A DNA stretch of 64,000 nt from PoT sp049331405 (GTDB taxonomy: Bacteria; Planctomycetota; Planctomycetia; Isosphaerales; Isosphaeraceae): the NCBI RefSeq assembly GCF_049331405.1, contig NZ_CP186274.1, forward strand, positions 9,672,001 through 9,736,000, read 5' to 3'. Numbering within the stretch: position 1 is the stretch's first letter; every line of letters begins with the position of its first letter. Position numbers and translations under genes: made by a program. Positions 1 to 9,300 of this stretch are shown here, in pieces. The notes under the pieces were generated by a model. That model was not told the DNA's origin, searched no databases, and saw only the letters and a program-made list of their open reading frames with translations.

Positions 1-1000
1 GGCCGCTCGCGTCGAGCCCGGCGTGGAGCAAAGCCTCCACCTCGGGGGACGACCAGTGCAAGGCACCGGTGGACTGGCCCAGTTGGTTCCCGCTCGCGTC
101 GATCAGGATGCAGGAGGGAAGCGACTGCACGTCGTAATTGAGCTTGGCCAGGCCCGTCGGGTCGGTGTAGACCGGCAGCCCCGGCGCGACCTTGCCGGCG
201 ACCTCCTTGACAACGGCCGGGTCATCCTCGTCGGCGCAGACGGCGACGACCGAGAGCCCCTGATCCCAGCGTCGGGTCGCGAGCGTCTGGAGCTGGGGGA
301 GCTCCTCCAGGCAAGGGGCGCAGCGGGTCCCCCAGAAGGCGAGGACCACGAACCGGCCCCGCAGCCGTTCGAGGGCCACGGTATCCCCCGCGTCCGCACC
401 CTGGACAGAGAACGCCGGGGCGGCCCGGCCCGTGGGGCTCGGCACGAAACCCGCCTTCGAAAGCCAAGGGGTGAGGTCGACGGCCGGGCCCGCCGGGGCG
501 GGGGTCGACGCCTTCGGGGCCAGCGTCAGGACGTGGTCGACCACCGATTCGATCTCGGCCTTCGAAAGCGATGCGGCGAGCGCGGGCATCATCGAGTTGG
601 GCAGGCCCTCGGCCACCGTATTGCGGATCGACGCGCGCGAAGGGGGAATGCGCCAGGCGACGCCCTGGAGGTCGCGTGGCGGAGGCCGCAAGGTCGCCGA
701 GTCAGGCCCGTCGCCGCGCCCCTCCGGCCCGTGACAGCGGGCGCAATGGACCTGGAAGATGAGCCGGCCGCGACTCAACGTCGGGGCCGGGGAGGGCGAC
801 TCGTGCGCATGGGACGACTCGACGGCCGTCTCGACCGGCTCGGCCGCCCCCCCTTGCCGGAGCCCGCGCAGGCCCCAGCCGATCGCCCCGAAGACGAGCA
901 GCGACCCGAGGGCCATCGCCCCGAGCTTGATCGGGCTCGGGGCATCGGGCGTCGGCGTGGTTGCGGGCTTCGTCGGATTCGGTTCGACGTCCATCGGCAT
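1..1000 (-). CDS. Cytochrome c-thioredoxin (TlpA-like) fusion protein, 3' end cut by window
   Basis: Exported electron-transfer or thiol-redox protein, incomplete at its C-terminus because the frame runs off position 1. Translated from the minus strand, it has a membrane anchor at about residues 26-46, a class I cytochrome c domain with a CARCH haem-binding motif near residue 86, and then a TlpA/AhpC-type thioredoxin domain with a CAPC active site. The ATG at 998-1000 shares one base with the TGA of the gene upstream (TGATG), so the two are translationally coupled. A haem domain joined to a thioredoxin domain suggests an envelope protein that passes electrons to or from thiols. The substrate is unknown. 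The domain calls are clear and the role is inferred. Confidence 0.85.
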   Translation of the reverse strand, partial: MPMDVEPNPTKPATTPTPDAPSPIKLGAMALGSLLVFGAIGWGLRGLRQGGAAEPVETAVESSHAHESPSPAPTLSRGRLIFQVHCARCHGPEGRGDGPDSATLRPPPRDLQGVAWRIPPSRASIRNTVAEGLPNSMMPALAASLSKAEIESVVDHVLTLAPKASTPAPAGPAVDLTPWLSKAGFVPSPTGRAAPAFSVQGADAGDTVALERLRGRFVVLAFWGTRCAPCLEELPQLQTLATRRWDQGLSVVAVCADEDDPAVVKEVAGKVAPGLPVYTDPTGLAKLNYDVQSLPSCILIDASGNQLGQSTGALHWSSPEVEALLHAGLDASG

Positions 1001-2424
1001 CAACGCCCCTTCGCCGGGTCGAGGAGGACCAGGACCACGCGCTTGCCCGAGGAATCCAGCTCATTCCAGGCCACCAGCACCATCCCTTCCTTGTTGATGG
1101 CGATGGCCGGGTTCAACTGGAAGCTCCCCTCCCTGGGTGCGACGGGCCAGGCCGAGTTGAAGCTATTCGACCCCTCGGCGAACATGATGGCCCGGCCGCT
1201 CCCGGTCCTGGCCGCACCATGCTGATGACCCTCGTGGCCCCCCTTGGCGGTGGGAGTGGAGGAAGCGGCGGGAGCAGCGTCGAGCGACTCGTCCCAGACG
1301 GCGTAGACCTTCCCGGGGCCCGCCTGCGCGAGCTTGGGATGACCCTGCGTCCTGCCCGTCTCATGCCCGAGGGGCAGGGGACGGAAGGCGAGGTCGCCGG
1401 CCGAGGCCTTCGCCGCGTAGACCTGGTTCTTGCCCGAGTGGGCGCTCATCCAGGCGGCGTAGACCTGGTCGCCGTCGAGGGTCAAAGAAGGGCCGTCGTG
1501 CGGGCAGCCGTCGAACGTCCAGCGGTCGGGCGAGAGCGGCGTCGGGGGCGCGAATTCGGAGCCCTTCGCGGCGCGGGCGACCCAGACATCGCGATGGCCG
1601 CCGTCGCTGTTGCGGAAGGCGACGAGGTCCGACCCGTCCGGCAGGCGCAGGGTGGCGAGGTCGCAGCAGGGGCAGATCCCCTTGCTCTCGGACCCCGCGA
1701 AAACGAGCCGATCGGCCTCGAACCCTTCGGAGGCCGCCGGCTTCGTCGTGAAGTAGGGCTGCTGCCCCTTCTTGGCACGGCCGTCGAGCCAGGCGGCCAG
1801 CAGGGTCCCGTCGGGCGCGGCGGAGAGGGTCGTGAAGCCGGGGCGGGAGGCTTCCTTGCCGTGGACCCTCGTCGGCTCGCCGAACGTCCTGCCGCCGTCG
1901 CTCGAGCGGGCGAGGAACTCGACCACCTCGGGGCCGCCGTTAATGGCCTCGACCCAGGCGAGATACATCTCATCGCCGACGGCCACGAGCCGGGGCAGGA
2001 CGTGCGTGGAGAAGGCCATCGCCTTCCCCTTGCCCTGGGAGGTGAACTTGTAGATCGGCACGTCGCGGAGCGGGGTCGGCCCGTCGAACGTCTTGCCCCC
2101 GTCGCTCGAGCGGGCGAGCTGGATCGTGCGGGTGTTCTCCCCCTTCTGGATCGCCCAGGCGAGGAGCACCCGCCCCTTCGCATCGACGGCAACCGCGGGG
2201 GTCTCGCGATCGTTGGAGACGTCATCGGCCCCGAGCGCGAACTCGGTCCGGGGCGATTCCGGGGGCGTCGGCGGCACGTCACCGTGAACCACCGGCCTCT
2301 GCATCTTCTTGATCTGCGGCCCGGTCGGCGTCCCGAGCATCGTCGGCGAGGCGAACCCCAGGAAACCAATCGCCAGGCCCGACAGCCCCGCCACCGCCAC
2401 GACCAGGATCGTCGTACGCGTCAT
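1000..2424 (-). CDS. Exported BNR/sialidase-fold protein with CPCC motif
   Basis: A 474-residue protein with an N-terminal hydrophobic signal/anchor at about residues 4-24 and several Asp-box (SSDGGKTF-type) repeats typical of the six-bladed sialidase/BNR propeller. I do not see the arginine triad of a true sialidase, so hydrolase activity is not claimed. A CPCC cluster near the middle is unusual for a propeller and could bind metal. The gene is coupled to the downstream cytochrome c-thioredoxin gene by an overlapping stop and start and follows a Cys/His-rich exported protein, which points to a shared role in metal or redox handling in the envelope. The function remains inferred. Confidence 0.8.
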   Translation of the reverse strand: MTRTTILVVAVAGLSGLAIGFLGFASPTMLGTPTGPQIKKMQRPVVHGDVPPTPPESPRTEFALGADDVSNDRETPAVAVDAKGRVLLAWAIQKGENTRTIQLARSSDGGKTFDGPTPLRDVPIYKFTSQGKGKAMAFSTHVLPRLVAVGDEMYLAWVEAINGGPEVVEFLARSSDGGRTFGEPTRVHGKEASRPGFTTLSAAPDGTLLAAWLDGRAKKGQQPYFTTKPAASEGFEADRLVFAGSESKGICPCCDLATLRLPDGSDLVAFRNSDGGHRDVWVARAAKGSEFAPPTPLSPDRWTFDGCPHDGPSLTLDGDQVYAAWMSAHSGKNQVYAAKASAGDLAFRPLPLGHETGRTQGHPKLAQAGPGKVYAVWDESLDAAPAASSTPTAKGGHEGHQHGAARTGSGRAIMFAEGSNSFNSAWPVAPREGSFQLNPAIAINKEGMVLVAWNELDSSGKRVVLVLLDPAKGR

Positions 2425-2667
2425 CGACGTCCCTCCTCGAATGGGAAACGTGTGTATTCGTGCTGGAAAACCAGGAGTGATGACATCAGGGCGCGATCAT
2501 CCCGCGTTCCTGACTTCGCCGGATCGGAAGGGGCCGCGTCCATCGTTCGTAATCGACGGACGGCACCCTCCGCTCCACGAGCCGAAGGCCACGATCGGGG
2601 CGCACGCAGAAGGGGGAGGCGGTAGGGGGGATGACCGAATCATCGCCGAAGGTCCCGGCGCGTTCGA

Positions 2668-3168
2668 TCAGCGAGTCGGCAGGAGTTCGGGCGGGTCGTC
2701 GAGCCGAGGGGCGAGGATCCTGGGAGGAAGGACCATCGAGCCGACATGCAGCCGAGCTATCGGGGCGTCGAGCCGCAGCTTTGTCGGCATCGCGAGTAAG
2801 GCCGACTTCGCCGCCTGCCAACTCGGGCTCGGACCCGGCAATCCCTCACCGCCGCAAGGGATCGCGCCGATGCAAGGCCCGGATTCAAGGGTCGATGCCT
2901 CGTCCGTTGTTGTCGCAAAGCGTGCGGGAGCCGGCTTCGAGCAACAGCAAGCGGGCCCTCGGCAGGCCTCGCCGCACTTGCAATGATGGCTCGCGCCGGT
3001 GGCGGGCTTCGCGTCGAGATTCCAGGAAGCGTCGACCTCCGCCGAGGCCCTCGCGACGCCGTCGAGCCCGAGGAACGCGAGCGCGAACGCCAGCCCGACC
3101 GCCAGAATCGAGGGGCGGCAGCATCGGCCTCGGAGCTCGAGGGGAAGGCATTTCACGGGGTGGGCCAT
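2668..3168 (-). CDS. Exported Cys/His-rich small protein, possible metal binder
   Basis: About 166 residues from the ATG at 3166-3168. A start further upstream is open but would put about 35 arginine-rich residues in front of the signal peptide. The N-terminus has a hydrophobic stretch ending in an ARA-type cleavage site. Just after it comes a cluster HHCKCGEACRGPACCC, with paired histidines and six cysteines in 16 residues, a likely metal-binding site (copper or zinc by analogy). The remainder is proline- and leucine-rich with no recognised domain. It lies 243 bases upstream of the BNR protein on the same strand and may be the first gene of that group. No family assigned. Confidence 0.6.
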   Translation of the reverse strand: MAHPVKCLPLELRGRCCRPSILAVGLAFALAFLGLDGVARASAEVDASWNLDAKPATGASHHCKCGEACRGPACCCSKPAPARFATTTDEASTLESGPCIGAIPCGGEGLPGPSPSWQAAKSALLAMPTKLRLDAPIARLHVGSMVLPPRILAPRLDDPPELLPTR

Positions 3169-3280
3169 TCGGTCGGAGAGCCACGATCGGGGTCGTGGTA
3201 CGGCAACAGCCTCGCGCTCGAAGATGATTGTGCGGGGGCGTCCCCCCCTTGTCAAGGAAGCGGTTCTGGGCAAGAAGGCG

Positions 3281-4567
3281 TCAGACGTCGGCCAGGCCGA
3301 AGAGGTGGCGGACGGCGTTCAGCAGAGGATGGGGGTGCTCGTGGGCGGGCTCGGAGGCCGCGGAGCGGAGGGTGGCGCGGGGTTGGTGGAGGAGTTGGTT
3401 CTGGAAACGGAGCATCGTGTGGGCGAAGGCCTCGCGCTGTTCCTGGGTCAGGTCGGGGTTGGCGGCGAAGAGGGCCTCGAGCTCTCGGCGACGCATCGTG
3501 TCGGCGTGGTCGCCGAGTTGGCGGAGCACGGCCCCGGCGTAGCGCTGGTGCCTCAGCGCGGCGCTGCACTCGGCGGTCGCGCGCTCGATGATGACCATGG
3601 CGGGGTCGATCCCCTTCTGCCGCTGCTTGCGATTCTCGTCGGCCTGGGCCCGGAGGTCGTCGACCGTGTAGAGGAGGACCTGCTCGAGGTCGCCGATCCT
3701 GGCGTCGAAGTCTCGCGGGATGGCGATGTCGAGGATCAGGGCGAGGCGGTTGCGCCTCGCCCGCTGGACCCGGACGTACTGGTCGTAGGTGACGATCGGC
3801 TCGACGGCGGCCGTCGTGCTTACGACCACATCCGCTTCCTTGAGCGCGAGGTAAAGCTCGTCGAACGGGACGACCTGGCCCCCCCACCTGGCCGCGGCGG
3901 TCTCGGCACGGTCGGCGCCTCGGTTGGTCACGAGGATCCGGCCGGGGTTGAGCCCCTTGAGGTGCTGGAGGGTGAGGTCCCCCATCTTCCCCGCGCCGAT
4001 GACGAGGATCGTCTTGTCGGCGAAGGTGTCGAATACCCCCTTGGCCACGTCGACGGCCACGCTGGCGACCGAGAGCTTCCCCTGGTCCATCCCCGTCTCT
4101 TCGCGGACCTTCTTGCCGACGTGGATGGCGTGGTCGAAGACCTTGTGGAGGATCGGGCCGACGGCGTTCTGCTTCTTGGCGAGCCGGAAGGCGTCCTTCA
4201 CCTGCCCGAGGATCTGCCCCTCGCCCAGGACGAGGCTCTCGAGGCTGGCGGCGACCCGGAAGAGGTGCGAGATCGCCGCGTCGTCGCGGTGGCTCCGGAT
4301 GTGGCCGGAGAAGGTCTCGACGGCCAGGCCGTGGAAGGCGGAGAGGAACCGCAAGAGGTCGTCGGAGCCGGGCAGGCCGTGGGCGTCGCCCGAGGCGGCG
4401 TAGACCTCCACTCGATTGCAAGTCGAGAGGACCACGAACTCTGAGGCGGGGTAGGTCGCCTTGAGCGCCTCGAGGCCGCCGGCCCCTTTCGCGTCGTTGA
4501 AGGCGAGGGCCTCGCGCACCGCGGCCGGGGCCGAGCGGTGGTCGACGCCGATGGCGATCAGCTTCAC
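3281..4567 (-). CDS. hemA: Glutamyl-tRNA reductase
   Basis: Reduces glutamyl-tRNA(Glu) to glutamate-1-semialdehyde with NADPH, the first committed step of C5-pathway tetrapyrrole synthesis. From a GTG start at 4565-4567 the protein is 428 residues, the usual size. It begins with the typical short strand KLIAIGVDHRS, carries STCNRVEVY with catalytic Cys at residue 50 (the canonical position), then GEGQILGQV, and a Rossmann VIGAGKMG motif. The GTG overlaps the TGA of the upstream ccsA/hemX-like gene as GTGA, so the long in-frame upstream extension is not part of the protein. Pairing of hemA with a CcsA/HemX-type membrane protein is common in bacteria. Confidence 0.96.
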   Translation of the reverse strand: MKLIAIGVDHRSAPAAVREALAFNDAKGAGGLEALKATYPASEFVVLSTCNRVEVYAASGDAHGLPGSDDLLRFLSAFHGLAVETFSGHIRSHRDDAAISHLFRVAASLESLVLGEGQILGQVKDAFRLAKKQNAVGPILHKVFDHAIHVGKKVREETGMDQGKLSVASVAVDVAKGVFDTFADKTILVIGAGKMGDLTLQHLKGLNPGRILVTNRGADRAETAAARWGGQVVPFDELYLALKEADVVVSTTAAVEPIVTYDQYVRVQRARRNRLALILDIAIPRDFDARIGDLEQVLLYTVDDLRAQADENRKQRQKGIDPAMVIIERATAECSAALRHQRYAGAVLRQLGDHADTMRRRELEALFAANPDLTQEQREAFAHTMLRFQNQLLHQPRATLRSAASEPAHEHPHPLLNAVRHLFGLADV

Positions 4568-5427
4568 GACGCCCTCCCGGCCGTCCGCGAAATGCCGTGC
4601 GCGGTGGGGAGCCGCAGGGCTTCGACCCCCACCCACGTGAAGACCAAGAATGCGAAGGCCACGATCGTCAGCACCATCACCCCCCGGCCTCGCATCGCCG
4701 GCCGGAACCTGGCGTGCAACAACACCGCGAAGACCAGCCACATCACCAGAGCGCTGAGGACCTTGGGGTCGGTCCAGTGGAGGGCCGTTCCCGACGGCTC
4801 GGGCTTGACCAGGCTGAGGATTATCCCGATGAAGAGACCAAACGTCAGGAGCGGGAAGGCGACCGTGATCGCTCCCCGGTTCAACTTCTCCGAATGTTCG
4901 AGGCTCGGCAGTGCGAACCCGAACCGAGGCGGGCGTTTATGCTTCAGGCGGTTGGATTGCGCCAGGTACATGAGCCCGGCGGCGAAGGCCACGCACGACG
5001 AGACGGCCCCGGCCAGCAGGAACAGGCCATGGACCATCCCCCAAAAGGTTACCACGTTCCCCCACGAACTCCAATCCGCTTGCCGGGAAGCCGAGCGGCC
5101 GGAGATGAGCAGGGCCAGGACCACCGGCAGGACGAACACCCCGATCGCGATCGGCTTGGGGGAGCGGATCATCAGGTAGAGGCCGATCAGGGCGAAGATC
5201 CAGGAGAGGACGATCAGCGACTCGAAGCTCGTCGTCACCGGGATCTTGCGCTGGACCCAGGCCAGATTCCCGAGATACACCGTCTGCACGATCCAGGCCA
5301 GGGCCGTCAGGGCCACGGTGAGGTACCAGTACCAGCGCGCCTGGCTGCGCACGACGTACCGGGCCAGCTCGCTCGCGAGAGCCAGGCCGTACGTCCCCCC
5401 GAAGCAGAGCACAGTCAACCGATCCAT
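4564..5427 (-). CDS. CcsA/HemX-type integral membrane protein (cytochrome c assembly family)
   Basis: 287 residues with about eight hydrophobic segments and the WG(N/T)xxxFWGM-like tract typical of the CcsA/CcmC/HemX superfamily. Members either deliver or attach haem during cytochrome c maturation (CcsA/ResC) or influence HemA levels (HemX). The 4-base overlap with hemA favours the HemX-like role, but the presence of a cytochrome c protein a few kilobases away means haem handling for cytochromes cannot be excluded. The start ATG at 5425-5427 has a weak GGAG about 11 bases upstream. Family assignment is firm and the exact role is inferred. Confidence 0.85.
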   Translation of the reverse strand: MDRLTVLCFGGTYGLALASELARYVVRSQARWYWYLTVALTALAWIVQTVYLGNLAWVQRKIPVTTSFESLIVLSWIFALIGLYLMIRSPKPIAIGVFVLPVVLALLISGRSASRQADWSSWGNVVTFWGMVHGLFLLAGAVSSCVAFAAGLMYLAQSNRLKHKRPPRFGFALPSLEHSEKLNRGAITVAFPLLTFGLFIGIILSLVKPEPSGTALHWTDPKVLSALVMWLVFAVLLHARFRPAMRGRGVMVLTIVAFAFLVFTWVGVEALRLPTAHGISRTAGRAS

Positions 5428-5743
5428 GTCGTCGAGGCTCCCAACGCCTCATCCCCCTTCGGTCCGGTCAAGGTCCCATGGCCGACCCTTCGCCCGTAGG
5501 CCTCCATTGTATGCCCAGCGCGCCTCGAATCCCAGAGCGACCCCGACTTCCTCCTCCCAGGCCCCAACCCCGCCAACGGGTTCCGGCCGAATCGGGCCGT
5601 TTCCTGGGGCATTGGGTCCGCGTTCCGACGCAATATCTCATCGCGGGCGACGAATCAGGAGTCGAGGTGATTCGCCCGCCGTCCCCCCCTGCGAGCCGAC
5701 GCCTCGAGACCAGGGCTCCTCATTTGGAACAGGAGACGTCGAC
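5428..5743. other. Divergent intergenic region, 316 bases
   Basis: Lies between ccsA/hemX-like (minus) and the exported coiled-coil protein (plus), so it should hold both promoters. Apart from the ribosome binding site AGGAG at 5731-5735 I see no recognisable operator, RNA or repeat. Confidence 0.5.
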
Positions 5744-6349
5744 ATGACGTGGGCCTCGAACGCATTCGCCGGGAAGCCATTCGTCGCCAAACTCCTCGCC
5801 GCAGGATTCGTCGCCCTGGGCCTGCTGGCCCCGGCGGCCGCGCAGTCGGATCGCCCGGTGGCCACCCAGGCGGATCAGGGGAGCCTGGCCTCGGCGCTCA
5901 AGGGGGTGACGACCTCGGTATCGTTCCGGCCCGTCCTGTTGCCGGTGACCCTGATCGTGGATCAGCACGGCAAGGCCACCTACGAGGTCTCCGGCTCGAT
6001 CAGCACCCCCATCGGGGTCTTCAACCTCTCCGCGAGCCGCCCGGCGGCGATGGAGGCCTCCCCCAAGCCCGATAGCCCCATGCTCTCGCTCAAGCCGGAT
6101 CCCAACTTCAACGAGCGGATGCGCGACAACTATTTCCGGCGCGAGCTCGGTCGACGCGTCATGGCCCTCGAGGAAGAGAACCGGCTACTGCGATCCCGGT
6201 TGAACGTCTACGAGCCGGACGCCGACAAGGTCTCGACGATCTTCTCGAAGCTCCCGGTACCGACGGCCAAATCTGCGACCGTCGCCCCGGCCTCCGATTG
6301 GTCCGAGTTGCTCAAAAAGCTGGATCGGGATACGTCACCGCCCAAATGA
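5744..6349 (+). CDS. Exported protein with C-terminal coiled coil
   Basis: A 201-residue protein with a clear signal peptide (KPFVAKLLAAGFVALGLLAP followed by an AAAQ cleavage region). The start is fixed by AGGAG eight bases upstream of the ATG at 5744-5746. The mature part has a short beta-rich segment (TLIVDQHGKATYEVSGSIS) and a heptad stretch near residues 138-155 (MALEEENRLLRSRL) that should form a leucine-zipper-like coiled coil. It resembles no family I can name. Its stop is only six bases from that of the convergent WD40 kinase gene. Confidence 0.72.
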   Translation: MTWASNAFAGKPFVAKLLAAGFVALGLLAPAAAQSDRPVATQADQGSLASALKGVTTSVSFRPVLLPVTLIVDQHGKATYEVSGSISTPIGVFNLSASRPAAMEASPKPDSPMLSLKPDPNFNERMRDNYFRRELGRRVMALEEENRLLRSRLNVYEPDADKVSTIFSKLPVPTAKSATVAPASDWSELLKKLDRDTSPPK

Positions 6350-6355
6350 CGGGCC

Positions 6356-9300
6356 TCAGTGCGGATCGTCGCGAGGGGCTTCCCAGAGCCTGATCGAGCC
6401 GTCGTGCCCCCCCGACACCAGGAGCCGGCCGTCGGGAGAGAAGGCCACGGCGTTGACCTGCGAGTCGTGGCCTCGCAGCGTGAGCCGTTCGTGGCCGGTC
6501 AGCGGATCCCAGAGCCGGACCGTGCCGTCCTTGCTCCCCGTGGCGAGAGATTGCCCATCGGGCGAGAAGGCCAGGGCGAGGACGAAGTCGTGATGCCCTC
6601 GCAAGATAGCGACCGAATGCTTGTCGGCCGGATTCCAGATCGTGGCGGTCCCATCCTCACTCCCCGTCGCCAGCCACTTGCTGTCGGGCGAGAAGGCAAT
6701 CGAGGTGACCTTGTCGGAGGCCTGCCACGAGCGCAGGACACGTCCGTCGACCGGGCTTCGGATGAGGATATTTCCGTCGGCGCCCGCCGAGGCGAGGAGC
6801 TTGCCATCCGGGGAGAACGCCACCCCCTTCATCGTATCCGTGTGTTCCGTCAAAGTGGCGAGGCACTTCTTGGACGCCACGTCCCAGAGGCGCACCGTTT
6901 GATCCTTGCCCGCCGAGGCCAGGGTCTTGCCGTCGGGGGAGAAGACGACCGATCGGATGCGATCGCCGTGGCCTACAAAGGTCGCCCGGTAGGTCGCCCA
7001 CTCCTCTCCTCGCGATACGTCCCAGAGCCTGATCTCATGCCCAAGGTCGGAGGAGACGAACGAACGACCGTCGGGGGAGAACGCCAGAGAACTCACGGTC
7101 GCCTTATGGCCCCAGAGTTGTCCGAGCCGCATGCCGGTCGCCAGGTCCCAGACGGCGATGGAGTTGTCATCCGACGCCGAGAGGAGTGTCTTGCCATCGG
7201 CAGAGAAGGCGAGGGCCCAGATCTCCCTTTCATGGCCGTCGAGCGAGTCGAGGAACGCGGGGGGTGACAGCTGCCAGGCCCGGACGCGGGGGTACGTCCC
7301 CAAGGTGAAGACGGTCTGGCCATCTCGACTGAATGCCGGCGTCTTGACCAGGCCTTCCATGCGAGAAATCGGCTTGCCCGTGGCCACGTCCCAGCGGCGG
7401 CAGCACCACTCCTCGCCCGAGAGGATCGAGCGCCCATCGGGCGAGAAAACCAGGTGGTACAGGATCCCGTCCTTCTCCGTCCTCGCGGACCACTTGCGGC
7501 GACTCGCCAGGTCGCGGATCGCGAGGAATCGCCGGTCCTCGCCGCTCGCGAGGTATTTCCCGTCCGGCGAGAAGACGAGTTCACCCACGGCACCCTCGTG
7601 ATCCGCGAAGACCTGCCCCTCGCGATCGGCCTTCAGGTCCCAGACGATCACGCGGCGGTCCTCGAATCCGAGGGCGAGTCGCGTGCCATCATGGGAAAGG
7701 GCAAAACCCTGAACATTCTCATACTTGTGGTATAAGGCTTTCAGCTCATTGCCCGTGGCAACCTCCCGGATCGTGATCCTGCCCTCGCCGTCATAGGCGG
7801 CGAGGGTCCGGAGATCGCCCGAGCAGGCCACCTTACGGATGCCTTCCAAGGAGCTGGCGAGGGAGGGCCGGCCGAACCCCTTCGACAGATCCCAGAACCG
7901 TAGCGCAGACGGCTCCTGGTAGCCCGGGCTCTCCATCGCGAAGAGCGTCCGCCCCGAGTCCGAGAACTGGAGAGTCTCGTACAGGCCGACCGCCGGGAGC
8001 GTGACGAGTTCCTTGCCGGATGCAACATCCCAGAGCTTCACAAAGCCGGGCCTGTTCCAATCGTATCCGGCCGAGGCGAGCACGGATCCGTCGGGGCTGA
8101 ACGCGAGCTGGGCCACCCTCAGCCCATGCTGCCCGCGTACCGGCCGCTCCTGCCCAGTGACGAAGTTTTGCAGGAGGATCTGTCCCTGCGTGTCCCCCGT
8201 GGCGATGATCGGAGCGACCGGCGACATCGCCAGGACACTCACGGGGGCGAAGTGGCCCGTGAGTATCTCCATCTCGCGATGGCAGACGCGATGGAGGTAG
8301 TACCACTCGAACCCGCGGAGGTCGACCCCGGCTTTCTCCGGCGGCTGATCCTCCAGCAGTTCCTGGGCCAGCTCGACGTGCTTCGAGTCCCAGGCGTTCT
8401 GGGCGAGCCGGATCTGCAGGTCGTAGTGCTGGAGCCGGGCGAGATGCTCGTTCCGCTCGTTCCGCTCGGCTCGCTCGAGCGCGGCCTGGAGTGCCTGGCC
8501 GTGGCGGCGTAGCCAGGCGTTCGACCAGGCGGTCTCCCCCATGACCCCCAGCACGACAAGGACGCTGAACCCGACGAGCAAGGCCTCGGAAGGCCGGCGC
8601 CTCGCCCATTTCAACGCCTGCTCCCAGCGGGGGATCGGCCTGGCGAGGATCGGCTCGCCATCGAGGAAGCGTCGCAGGTCCTCCGCCAGGTCGGCCGCCG
8701 ACGCGTATCGCTTCTCCGGCGACCGTTCGAGGCACTTCAGGCAGATCGTGTCGAGGTCCCGCGGGACCCCGGCGCGAAGGGATGAGGGGGCTTTTGGGGG
8801 CTCGTCGAGCATGCGTCGCATCGCCTCGAGCGGCGACGTCCCCGAGAAGCGGGGCCCGCCCGCCAGCAGCTCGTGGAGGATCGCGCCCAGGGCATAGACG
8901 TCGATCGCCGGGCCGATCCGCTCGGAGCCCCCCTCGACGAGTTCGGGGGCCATGTAGCCGGGCGTGCCCAGGATCGTGCCCCTGGAGATCGACGACGTGG
9001 TGTTCTCGGTGATGACCTTGGCCAGGCCGAAGTCGGAGATCTTGGGGCTACCGTCCCGGGAGATCAGCACGTTCGCCGGCTTCAGGTCGCGATGGACGAT
9101 CCCCTTGCGGTGGGCGTGGTGGATCGCCAGGGCCAGGGTCTCGACCAGGCCCGCGGCCCAGGCCGGGTCGGGGCGGTTCTCCCTCTGCCACTCGGCCAGG
9201 TTCATGCCCTCGACATATTCCAGGATCAGGCAGGGGAGGCCGTCGCGCTCCCCCACGTCGTGGATCTGGAGGATGTTGGGGTGCTGGAGCCGGGCGATCA

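Noticed and set aside
961..2625. 554-residue frame opposite the BNR protein
   Set aside because: Its long open length comes from codon-bias symmetry. No signal peptide, no domain, and it conflicts with the coupled minus-strand genes.
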